Part shown: positions 23,399 through 35,300 of the stretch, piece by piece
Position numbering within the stretch: position 1 is the stretch's first letter
How the letters are laid out: each line of letters opens with the position of its first letter
Source of the DNA: Pseudonocardia sp. DSM 110487
GTDB lineage: Bacteria > Actinomycetota > Actinomycetes > Mycobacteriales > Pseudonocardiaceae
Reading direction: 5' to 3'
Length of the DNA: 64,000 nt
Assembly (NCBI RefSeq): GCF_019468565.1
Contig: NZ_CP080521.1
Location: 9,796,001-9,860,000, forward strand
Notes under the pieces: generated by a model
Told to the model about the DNA's origin: nothing
Seen by the model: only the letters and a program-made list of their open reading frames with translations
Database searches by the model: none
Program-made: the position numbers and the translations under genes

Positions 23399-26300
23399 TC
23401 AGCGTCCGGGCGGGGCAGCCCCACCACCGAGCGCAGGTGGATCGGGGGTGAGGTACCCGAGGTCCGCCGCCTCGGCGGTAGCGAGCTCGATGGCCTCCGC
23501 GAGCACCGTCGGCGGCCCGAAGAGGAAACTGATCAGCTCGTTGCTGCCCTGCAGGAGGCCGACGAGGTGGCCGTCGACGAACGCAGGGCCGCCGGAGGAC
23601 CCACCGCGGGTCAGCGCCCTGATCGCTCGTCCCTTGTCCCGGGCGGGGCCTGCTGTCACCCACCATTCCCCCGCGGGGTAGCCGGCGAGGACGATCTCGG
23701 CGCCGTCGGCGGGCGCTTCGCCGGCAATCGATGCGATCGCCGGGCCGTCGCCGGGCCCGTGGAGATCGTCAAGGCCCTCGACGATCAGCAGCGCGAAGTC
23801 GACGGTGCCGCCGTGGCGCATCCCTTCGCGGGCCGGCCCCGGATGGCGAGCGAAGTCGTCCAGCGCCAGCTGCACCCGCCCGCGCACCTCGCGGGTGCCC
23901 CGCGCGGGATCGCCCACCGCCAGCGGACCCACGCCGGCGTCGGCGACGTGCAGCACCGTGGCCACCTCTCGCCGACCGACCCGCACCCCGGTACCGATGA
24001 CCGCGCCGTCGGGATCGCGCACCGCAACCGTCGCGGACACGGGCGCCGGCACGGCCGGTCGCGCCGGACCTGCCGGGTACAGGTTGTCGTACCAATGCTG
24101 ACCGCTCTCGTCGCGCCACGTGGTCAGCACCAGCCCGTCGGGGAAGACCGCGGCCCACGGCTCGGGTAGCCGCAGCCGCCAGCGCCACAACCGGTCGGCG
24201 ACGTGCTCGGGATCGCCGGTGCCGGACCGCCAGGCCATGGCGAGCAGCTCGAAGAACGGCTCGGTGGGGGCGTGCTGCTCGCGCGGCGCCGGTCCGACCC
24301 ACCAGCCGGCACGGCCCCGCAGCAACCTGAGGGTGTCGTGGATCGAGTCCTGCAGCTCCGGCGTGCCCCGGCCGCGGATGCCGAGCCGCCCCCTCGGACC
24401 GTCCAGGCCGACGGCCGGCCCGCCGTGCGGGTCGACGAAGCCGCCGAACCCGGCGGCGCGCAGCGCAGGCTCCAGCGCCCACACGTGATCGTCGACAAGG
24501 CCCAGCCACGGGTGCGCGTCGATGATCGCGGTCAACGCGTGCTGGTCGAATCCCCACCCACCCGGTTCTCCTTCCCTGACGCCGATCATCCCGAGCGCCA
24601 TCCACAGCGCGGTCAGCTCCGGCAGGCGACGCATCCTGTGCACCGCGGCCAGCAGTTTCCGATCCCGCAGGCCGGCCGCGGTGAACGGCCCGGCATCGGC
24701 CAGTGCCGATCGCGCCTGCTCGGGGAGCCGGACCCGGTTCGCCTGCACCGCCTCGATCACGGCCCGGCGCACCGCCACATCGGCACGGTCGAGCACGGCG
24801 AACACCTCGGCATCCATCACCAGTCGCCCGGCCATCGCCACCACCACGACATCGGCCGGGGTCGGTCCGTCGTAGCGCGCGGCCTCCACGGCCAGGTGAT
24901 CGAGGAAGCCGTCCAGAACCACCAGCCCGTCGAGGCCGGACAGCGGCGCCCGTCCCGGATCCAGTCCCGCCCAGTCCCGCAGCTCGCCCGGGTCGAGCTC
25001 GCGGCCGACCGGAACGTCCGCCGCGGCGTCCCGAGCAGCGGCACCGTGGTCTGCGCTCAGCGGCTCGCCGCCGACCCGAATCGCCACCAGCGATGGCGGG
25101 ACGTGGCCGCCCCGGAACCATTCGGTCGCGTCGGCGGCCTCCCGGTCGAACACGTCCGGCCAGCGCCACCCCCGGCTCGCCGGCCATGCCATGGCCGCTG
25201 TCGGCGGCTCGGCCATTGCGCGGGCGTAGGGGACGCCGAGTGCGCCGGCGATGCGGGCGTGCGTCCGTTGTCCCAAGAGTGCCGCGACAGCGGCGTGCAT
25301 CGGTTCGGGGAACCGCCGCAGCACCAGCGGGTACGCCCGCGTGGCCAGCGCGGCCGCCGTGTCGATCCCCCGGCTCCGCCCCAGGTGGTTGATCGTCGCG
25401 GTGATCACGGCCAGCTCGGTCGCCTGCACGTGCAACGCATCGGCCCGCTGCGGCGCGCCGGCCTCGCGCGCCGCCCACTCCAAGGATCCGGCGAACGACT
25501 CGACCGTGTCGAACAGCGCCAGCAACAGCCATCCACGGCGTTCGGCGACCACCGCCAGCGGCCACGTCGGCCGTTCGGCCCCACCGCGCAGCGACTGCAC
25601 CAGGCCCCAGTTCGCCCGCCACGCGAGCCAGCGCAGCGCACGCAGCCGCAGGCCGAGCATGCGGCCGCGGGGCACGTCGGACTGCGCGATGGCCGCTCGC
25701 AGGACGGCGACGGCCGACGTGATCGCCGCCGAGGTCGGGCCGACGGGACGCACCCACCCCGCCCGATGCATCGTCTCGCCGGCCGCGGTCCCCGTAGGTG
25801 CCCGCGTGGTCCGCGCGCCGCGAAGCGCCCGGATCAGCCACCGCACCGCGAGGGTCGCGACCACAGCGGCCGCGGCGAGAACCCCGGTCTCCAGCAGCGG
25901 GCCGAGATCACCGCCAAGCATCGGCAGCGGCACCATCGCCGCGGCGCCCCGCCCGTTGCGCATGCCCCGCGGCGGCGTCCATGGCTCGTTCCAGACTGCG
26001 TTGTACATCGGCACGGTGACGGTGCCCTCGCTGCGCAGCGCGCCGATCCGGGCCAGCGTGAGGCGGACCGCACGGCGCGGCAGCCCGGCCCCCCGCAGCC
26101 TCGTGGCCAGGCGGCTCAGGTCGACGGCCTGCACGTCGGCGAGCAGGTCCGCGGCCAGCGGCTCTCCGCCGTGCGCCAGTGCGGCCGTGAACGGCATCGT
26201 CACGGGCCCCGGAGCGAAGCCGGGAATCGGGAATCCCGCGCCGTTGTCGATCAACCGCAGGATCCGGCCGAAGGACTTGAAGTTCGCCTGACCGTGCGGC

Positions 26301-29300
26301 CGGCCGCGATCCCGGTTCGCGATCAGGTAGTCGAACACCCCGGCCCGCTGCCGGTCCCGCACGTGGTGGTGCCGAGCGGGTCGCCTCACCGGATCGGCGC
26401 CGTGCAGCCACAGCTGCACCGAGCCGCGTCCCTCCGGCCCGCGCCACTCGAACGTGGGCGCCGCCAGGTCGGCCCAGCCCAGCTCCTCGGCCACGATGTA
26501 CGCGGCGATCTCCCGCACCGGCTCGTCGGTCCGCCACGTCCGCCCCCGCCGGACCAGCTTGTAGTAGCCCACCAGCCGGCCGTTGGCGTACACCCGGTAC
26601 CGGGCCCCGCCGAGCCCGTCCTCGGCACGGTCGAGCTCGGCCCACACCGGGCCGTCCAGATCACCCCGGATCGCGGCCGGCAGTCGCCGCCGGGCGGGGA
26701 CCGCCAGCATGGCCGCGAGTGCCGCCCGAGCCTCGACGTACTCGGTGGCGAGACCCGCGGCGTCGGTGTCGTGGCGGTGGCCGGTGTGCTCGTCGCCGTC
26801 GATGTGGAACTCGAGCTCGTGGCTCAGCAGCCGCTCCCACCAGCCGGCGAACGCCGAGTCGGCCTCGATCGCCCGCTCGACGATGCGCGCCACCGCCGCC
26901 GGGACGACGATCACCCCGTTCGGGGCGTGAACACCGTGGCGCCAGCCGAACGCGAGCAGGCGCCCGCCGTCCCCGAGGTCGTCCTCGGTGACCCGCACCA
27001 GATCGACGGCTTCCGGCGGGCCACGCGCCAGGTGCGGGAACTCCTCCCCCGACAGCGGGCGGGCGCCGGCCAGCGTGTTCGGCAGCCGCCCGATGACCCG
27101 CTCCCGCAGCGGGCCGTCCAGCCCGCCCAGCGCGACCGGTCCGCCGCCGAGACCGCGCGTCGCGGGGACCACCGGCATGACGGCGACCGTGAGGTCGTCC
27201 CGGCCACCGGCGGTGTGGGCGGCGTCGGCGATCCGGACGACGGCCCGTCCGGGTGCGTGGTACGCGACGGCGTCGAGCTCACCGGCGAGCTTCTCCGGGG
27301 TGGGCAGGTACCGCCAGAGCCCGTCGGTGGCCAGCACCAGCAGGCCCGGCACGCCGGTGGGGCGACGGGTGACGGTGGGCTCGGGCCGGTAGTCGCCAGC
27401 CGCCCACCGGGTCATGATCCCCGCGTCGGTGATGCGCCCACCCCGCGAGTCGTCGGTGGTCAGCTGGATGCCGGGGCGGGTGGGGTCGAACGGCAGCAGG
27501 TAGGCGCGGGCGGTTCCGACGTGGATCACGGCGATGGAACCGTCGGTGGCGACGTAGGCGGCCGCGTACGCAACGGCTCCGTGGCCGGTCTCCGGGGTGT
27601 AGTGCGCGGTCAGGGTGGCCACGCCTGCGTCGTGGGCGGCGCGCAGCGCGTCGTCGGGCGCGCGGGGGCCGCGGTCGGTGCGCGCGATCTCGGCGTGGAA
27701 CGCGGCGGCGAACCGGCCGGCGGCCGTGCGTGAGCCGGGGTAGCTGAACACGCCGTCCACGACCACGGCGACCCGGTCCCCGTTCGGGAGGGTGACGAGC
27801 GTGGCTGCGTCCTGGTTGGTGCGGTTGCCGAGGCCGCGGCGCGTGGCGACGGCCATCCCCCGCGCCGTGCGGACGTCGTCGCCGTAGGGCCGCTCCACCC
27901 GGTCGGGGTGCGGGATCACCGGCGCAGGGGCCGGCGCGGACCCTGGCTCCTCCCGGAACAGGTCCTGGTGCGCGGCGCGCAGCTTCTTGGCCGCGATCCG
28001 GGCGGTCTCCATCACCGACCAACCGCCCGCCGTGCGGTAGAGCGCGGTCTCCCACGCGTAGTCGCGGTCCACGGCGTACCGCTCGAGGGAGAGGCGGGCC
28101 TCGGCCAGCGCCTCGTCCCGCGCGGGGCCGGGGTGCAGCCGGTCGAGGCGCTTGCGGGCGGAGTCGAGCTCCTTCGCGATCTCACGGAGCCAGAACTCGG
28201 CGGTCGGGGGGAGCGGGTCCGCGCCCGGGGCGTGCGCACGCGCCGCCTCGGCCGGCCCCAGCGTCCGGTCGACCTGGTGGGGATAGGACCCGACGGCGTC
28301 CAGCTCGATGGCCGCATGCTCGCGGGCCTCGGCCAGCGCGGCGTGGGCCTCGACCTGGGCGAGGCGCGCGACGTGCAGCATCACCGTCGCCTCAGCGGGC
28401 AGCCCGCCGCGCTGGTCGGCGAGGAACTCGGCCACGCGCACGGCCCGGTGGTAGAGCCGGTCCGCGCGGTCCGCCTCGCGGATGAGGGACTGCAGCCTGC
28501 TGCGGTGCTGGCCGGGGAGGACCGCGTGCCGCCACCGGGCACGCACCAGGTCGCGCACCCCGGCCGCGAACCGGACGGGAGCGGCGGGCCGGTCGGCGGG
28601 CGACGGCCAGTTCAGCCGGCCGGCCGGCTGCCGCACCTGGTATGCGATGCCGGTGAACCGGCGCCACTGGATGCCCGCGTCGTCGACCCAGCCGTCGCGC
28701 CAGTGCCGGAATGCGAGGTCGCCGTCCCGCAGCATCTCGCGCAGCGCCGCGTACGCGTCCTGCTCGGCCTCGGTACGGCCACCCGTCGCGGGCCTCCGGA
28801 CGGTGAGCGGGGCGAGCTCGGCACCGCCGGGCAGCGTCTTGGGGTCGGCACGCATCGCGTGCCGCAGCCGCGGCCCGGCCGCCCGCCACATCCCGGCCAG
28901 CTCGTCGGCGGCGCGGTAACCGCCCACCGGGTCACCGCGCAGCGCTCCAAGCTCGGCGAGGGCGGTCAGCGCGTCTTCCCAGCCGGTGCCACCGTGCTGG
29001 GCGGCCAGCTCGGCAGCCGTCACCGGGCGGCGCCGCCCCGCGATCACCAGCAGCCGTTCCAGCAGCGTCGCGGGCACGGCGTTCGGGGTGGTCTCCGTGG
29101 CGCGGGCGATCGCGTCGGTCCACCGCTGCCGGTTCCAGTCGCGCTGGACGTCGCTCAGCTCGACCTCGACGCTCAACCGGGCGGCCGAGCGCTGTACGCG
29201 CATGACGTCGGCGAGCTCCCACTGCTCGTCCCGCCGCTGCCCGGTGGCCCCGGGGTGGCGGGCCGCCAGCGCCTGCTGCTCGTCGAGGGCGGCATCGACG

Positions 29301-32300
29301 ACGCTGCGGTGGCGCTGCTCGCCCAGCTGGGCGACCATCTCCAGCGGCTCGATGCGGGGCTTGCTCATTCCCTCGAGCGTGAACTCCAGCGCCCGCAACT
29401 CGGCCCGTGCCCGTCGCGCATTGGGGCTCCTGGACTGGTGCCGGTCCAGGTAGTACTGCTTGATCTCCTCCAGCAGCGCCCGCCGCGGCCCGGCCAGGTA
29501 CTCGCCGCGCAGCCGGTTCCGCTCCTTCATCTCCTTGGCCATGCGCTCGGCCCAGATCCGGCTCGACGCCGGCGCCTGTGACGCCAGCCCGGACCGCACC
29601 CACAGCGCCTGGCCGAGCATCAGCTGGAACTCGACGACCTCGGCGTCGCCGTTGCGGCCGGCTCGGCGCAACGCCTGTGCAACCCGGGCCAGCGCGGCCG
29701 GGTCGCCGGCCAGGATCGGCACCATCAGCGCCGCCGTGCGGACGTGGTGGCGCCTGCGGTCCGCGGCGGCCGCCCGCTCGCGCCGGAGCGCCTCGTTGAT
29801 CTCCGGAACGTCCGGCAGCCCGTCCCACTCGTCGAGCGGGTCGTGGAGGTCGGCGGAGAGCCGTGCCCACATGCGCTCGGCGAGCTGCTCCGCGAGATCG
29901 CGGTCGAGCGACCCGGTCAGCCCGAAGCGGCCGAGCAGCGCGTCGATCTCCGTGCGGTGGGCGACGGTCCGCCGATGCAGCCGGTCACCGTTCCACCACA
30001 GCCACCTTCTCGGCCGGTCGGGGGACCGGATGTTCCGCGAGCCGCGGTAGCCGTAGTAGCCCGCCCTGTACTCGCCCGGATCCCGCACCAGCTTCCCGAC
30101 GAGCCACACTCCCACCGCCGCCACCACGAAACGGATCAGCAGCGCGGTGAGCGATTCGTTGGCGTCGACCCATGCCCTGCTCACCCAGGCCAGGTTGATC
30201 ACGACGACGGCCACGCCCGCCAGCACGGGATCCATCGCCTTGCGCCACAGCAGCCGCGTGTCGACCGGGGAGAAGTTCTTGTAGTCCAGCCATGCGATCA
30301 ACGCCTTGCGCTGCCGGTCCGCGATCTTCTGCGACGCGTTCGGGTCGGCGGCCTTCTGCTCCAGCTTCTTCGCCTTGCGCTTCTTGACCGGCGCCATCAG
30401 CTTGCCGACCCAGACGTTGACGTACTCCGCGATGATCGTCGGTGACGCGTAGACCAGCGCGGCAACCGCGATGGCCCGCAACAGCTCCTGCAGTGCGCCC
30501 GGGTTCAGGCCGGAGCCCATCCAGCTGATCACGAAGTACACGCCGGCGGACAGCGTCCCCGTGATCACGGACTTGATGTTCCGCGTGCGCCCCAGGTCCT
30601 TCTTCTGGGACCAGGCCGCCACGATGCCCGCCCCGACCGCCACCGCGACCGGCACCACCCACCACGGCAGGGTGACCGGGGCGAACACCCGGGTCAGGCT
30701 CAGCGCCGCCGTGAAGAAGTAGGCGAGCACCGCGGACCGGAACGCATCGCGCCTCGGGTGGGTCTGCATGCCGGAGTCCCGGTTGGCGTACTGGCGGCGC
30801 AGCACGTACCGGTAGACCAGCCCTGCCGAGACCAGCGGCACCAGCAGCGCCTTGATCCCACGCAGCCCTGGCTGCTGGGAGAACAGGGGCCACAGCACCG
30901 ACCAGGCGAGCTGCAGCAGCCCCCACACCGTCGGACCGGCCGCCCCGACGGCCAGCCCGGCGACCAGCCACCCGCCGATCCGGACGCCGTGGGCGCGCAG
31001 CCCGCGCGTGAACGCCTGCCACGGCGGCCCCCTGGTCTGGCGCGGCGTCCAGACGGCCCGCGCCGCCGCCACCAGGCCGGCAGCGGCGAGCACCCACCCG
31101 ATCGGGCCCGTCACCGCGGCCGCCCCGACCAGCCCCAGCTGGCCGCCTGCCCACACCCCGACCCCGGCCCCGGCCCCGAACCCGGCCACCCGGGCGAGCC
31201 GCCGCCGGTTCCGCTCGGCCACCGGCACGTCCAGACCCAGCGCGGCCACCAGCCGCGACCGCAGCCCGGCGATTCCCCGGCCACGCGCGGCCCGGCCCAG
31301 CGTCCGCTCGGCCCGGGCGGCCGCAACACCGGCACCGGTCGCGATCGTCACCGCGTCGGCCCGGCCGGTCTCCAGTGCCCGCGCGGCGGCCGCGCGGGCG
31401 GCGCGGGCGCCCGCCAGACGCGGGACGGCGGCGACGAACGCGGCCTCGACCGCCGCGACGGCCTGGTCGAGCAGGAGCCCGGTGGCGGGCACCCCCGCCG
31501 GCGGCTTCGCCTCAGCGGGCTCCAGCCGCATGGCCCGCGTCAGCAGCCGCCGGGCCGCGCGGTCGGAGAGGCCGAGCGCCCCCGAGATCCGCGCCACCAG
31601 CTGCTCGTCGGAGAGTCGCCCGTCCGTCGGCAGCGCGGCGTTGGTGTCCGAGAGCCACGCGATCCAGCCCAGGTGCTCGGTGGTGACCGCCCGCGCGGCC
31701 ACCCGCTGCTCGCGGTGCAGCGACCGGACCGTCCGGCCGGCGAGCGCCCGCAGCCGCGCAACGCCGCGGATCTGCTCGCGGAGGACCCGTGCCGCCCGCC
31801 ACCGGTTCAGTGCCCCCTGCCGCGCGTTGCCCACAGCGGCCCGCGCAGCCTGCCACCGGTCCAGCATCGACTGCCGGACGGTGCCCGCGACGCCGCGGAC
31901 GTCCTGCCACCGGTCCAGCACCCAGTGCCAGATCGCGTTCGCCGCGCTGCTCAGCGTCGGGGGATCGGCAGGGAGGGCCTTGACTTCGCGCCGCTCGAGG
32001 TCTGTCGCGCGGCGCACCGTTCCGGCACGGACACCCGCGTCGAGGGCGACCACCGCCGCCGCCCTGAGTTCCGCGTCGAACGTCGCCCGCGCGTCGGTCG
32101 CCCGCCGCGCGGCGTCGCCCAGCGGCTCCATGGCCACGTCCAGCGCCGAGGAGCGTTCCGCCACCTCGGAGCGGACCGCGTCCAGCAGCTCCGCGGCCGA
32201 GGTCCCGGCCGTCGCCACCGCCGCCGGCAGGCTCGCCTCCCCGGCCAGCGCCGAGTCGGCCATCCGCGCCCGCACGCGCTGCCGGTGCACGCCCAGCGCG

Positions 32301-35300
32301 TCGGCCAGCCCGTCGACGATCTCCTCGTCGGTACGGCGGAGCTCGCGCAGCCGCTCGGCCAGCTCCGGCACCCAGCCCAGGCGCTCATCGAGGCTCCGCT
32401 CGTGCGGGCGCACGCCGTCCAGCACGCCGGCCAGGTCCTGCTCGGCCGCCTCCAGCGGGCCGCGCAGCTCGGCCACCCTCTGGCGCAGTTGCTCGGCGGC
32501 CTCGCGCCGTCCCGGCCACCACAGCATCCCGGCGGCCAGCACGCCGGTGTCGGCCACGCCGTAGCGGACGGCGGCGAGGCTCGCCACGAGCCCGCCCACG
32601 AGCAGCACGACCGACCACGCGCGTGGTGTGCGGAAGAACCTCATCCACCACGGCGGGCCGCGGTTCCTCGGCTCGGGCCCCGCCTGCCGCGGCCCGGCCG
32701 GCCTCGACCGGGCGACGCCGCCCGAACCGGAGTGCGGGGCGGACCGCCCCTCGGGGGCGCTACCGGACGGGTTCGAACCGCCGCCCGAGACGGGCCCGCC
32801 TCCGGTGGCCGTCGGCCCCGAACCGCCGCTGTCCCCGTCGTCGCGGTTGCCGGCGATATCCCCGACCTCGGCCGGGCTCAGCCCGGTGACCGCGGCGATC
32901 CGGTCGGTCGGCAGCCCGTTCCCGGCGGCCACGCGCACCGCCGCCTCCAGCGCCGTCCGGCGCTCCACCTGCCGGTCGGCGAGGGCGCGCCGCGCGTCCT
33001 CGACGGCACCGATCGCGGCCTCCAGCCGTGCCTCGAGGGCCGCGAGGGCGGCTGTCAGCCGGTCCTGCCGCTCCTGGAACGAGCCGGTCGGCTCGCCGAG
33101 GTCCGCCACGGTTGCCGCGGCAGGGGGATCGTTCGCGTACCGGCGGACCTCCGCCGGGGTGATCCCCAGCGCCCGCGCCACCGCCTCGTCGGCGCCGGTC
33201 GGCGCCGGGTCGGGGCCGCTGTGGAGCCACTGCACCCCGTGCCGCTGGAATGCGGCCAGCTCGGCGTCCGCCGCCGCCGCGCCGCCCCGCGCCTCGGCGA
33301 GCCCGGAACGGGCGGCGTCGACCGGCCCGTTCAGCGCGGACACCACGGCGCGCAGTGCGCGCTCCGCCGCCCAGCGCCCGCCGGCGGGGACGAGCGATTC
33401 CTGTCCCCCGACGTCCGGCGCCCGCGCCCCGCCGGCACTCGCGTCGTCCGTGCCGTCCGTGCCGTCCGTGCTGTTCTGGCGTGCCAGTTCGTCGAGGCGG
33501 GCCAGCCGCTCCCGCGACATGCGCTCCTGCGTGGCGATCGCCTCGGTGGCCCTGGCCGCCGTCGCAGCGGGCAACGTCGCCACGAGGGCCTCGAGGCGGT
33601 TGAGGAAGGTCGCGTCGCGCTCCATCGACCGGTGGTGATCCGGGTCGGCGTGCCTGCGGGTCGCGACCCGCTGCAGCAGCGTGATCATGTGCCGCGCCTC
33701 GACCGCGGTCCACTCGGCCGCGCCCCACTCGCCGGGCAGGCTCGCGGCAACCTCGGCGGCGTCCCGGGCGATCCGCTCGAGCGTGCGGATCGCGGCGTCG
33801 AGCTCACCGGCCCTGACCTGGCGCAACGCCTCCTGGACCGTGGCCGGGGTCAGGGCGAGCTCGCGCCCGGCGGGCGCGCCCGACTCCGCACCACCGAGCT
33901 GGGCCGTGCCGGACGACGTGGCCGGCAGCGTGAGGACGCGGGGCCGGATCTGCGCGATCAGCTCGCGGTACTCGCGCTGTGCGGCGGCGAACCGCTCCTG
34001 CGCGGCGCACAGCTGCGAGCAGACCGGCCCGAGGTCGGCGAGCCGCGCCGCCATGCCGTCGAGGAGCCCGCCGTGCTGGGCGAAGGCCCGCTGCGCGTAC
34101 GCGAGCTGCGCGGCGGCGTCCTGCACCGCCATGGCCGCCTGGTCGACGGTGTTGCGGACGGTGCTGTCGGCGGACCGGTCGACGAACTGCTCGACGACGT
34201 TGTCCGGTCGCAACCTGCCCTCGATCGTCAGCGCGAGCTGCTTCTGGCGGAGCGCGTCGGCCCGCTCCTGCGCCTTCCTGATCACCCGGTTGGCGAGCCG
34301 CAGGCGCCAGCCGCCCAGCTCACCGGAGCTGTGGTTCCGCAGGAACCGCAGCAGATGACGGTTGGCGAACGTCGCGAGCTGCGGGTCGTGCAGCGACAGC
34401 GATTCGCGCCACGTGCCCGGCTGGCCGTTGCGACCGAAGCGGCCCCCGCCCTGCTCGACGGCCCGCCTGGTCCCGAACATGTTGATGATCTCGACATGTC
34501 CGCCACCCCGCGCGATCAGCGTGTCGCGGGCCGCGGCGCTCGCACCCGGGAAGGCCCGGTCCCCGCCGAGGACGATGTCGGTTCCCCGCCCGAACCGGGC
34601 GGTGGCCACGGTCACCGCGAACGGTTTGCCCGCCTCGGACCGGGCGACGGCCTCGTAGAGCTGGTGCGGGGTCAGCGCGTCGACCACCCGCGGCTCGACG
34701 GGGTGCGGGCCCGCCGCCAGCACCTCGGCCACCATCTCGGCGAAGGCCTGGGTGTCGATGATGTCGCGCATCAGGACGAGGACCGGGCGTGAGTCGCCGC
34801 GCCGGTGGGCCTCGAGGATCTCCTCGGCCACGGCCCGCCGCAGCGCCCGGGTGTCGGCGAAGACCCGCCGCGGCAGCTCCGCGAGCCGCCGCGGGTCGTT
34901 GGTGGCCAGCCGGACAACCTCGAGGCCGTACACCTTGCCCAGCACGTCCTTCGCGCTGCTCGCCGTTCCGGTGAGGCCCTGGTGGGACAGCTGCGCGTTC
35001 AGGTAGTCGAGGAGGGTCTTCTCCGAGAGCGACCGCAGCGCGGGCTTGATCGTCATGCGTTCGAACGCCTCGATCCGACCGTGGTCGGTCCAGACGTTGC
35101 CGGGCATCCCCTCGCCGTTGTCCTGGTCGACGATCACGGCGTTGTCGCCATCGGCGTAGTACTCGCGCAGGTACCGGTGGTGCCACCCGGCGGTGAGGGC
35201 CTCGGCGATCTCCGCGATCTGGCGCGCGGTGAGCTCGCCGCCCAGCCCGACGCGCTCGGCGAAGGCCCGCGCCTGCTCGGCGCTGATCCGCACGCGGCCG

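Noticed and set aside
23399..24053. The giant protein as a contact-dependent polymorphic toxin with a C-terminal toxin and immunity gene.
   Set aside because: The C-terminus is a trypsin-like protease, no small immunity-like gene follows, and no WXG100, RHS or LXG module was recognised.
24203..34792. Other plus-strand open frames over 1,100 residues opposite the C-terminal half of the giant gene.
   Set aside because: Arginine/glycine/histidine-rich antisense reading with no recognisable family, contradicted by conserved domains on the minus strand.
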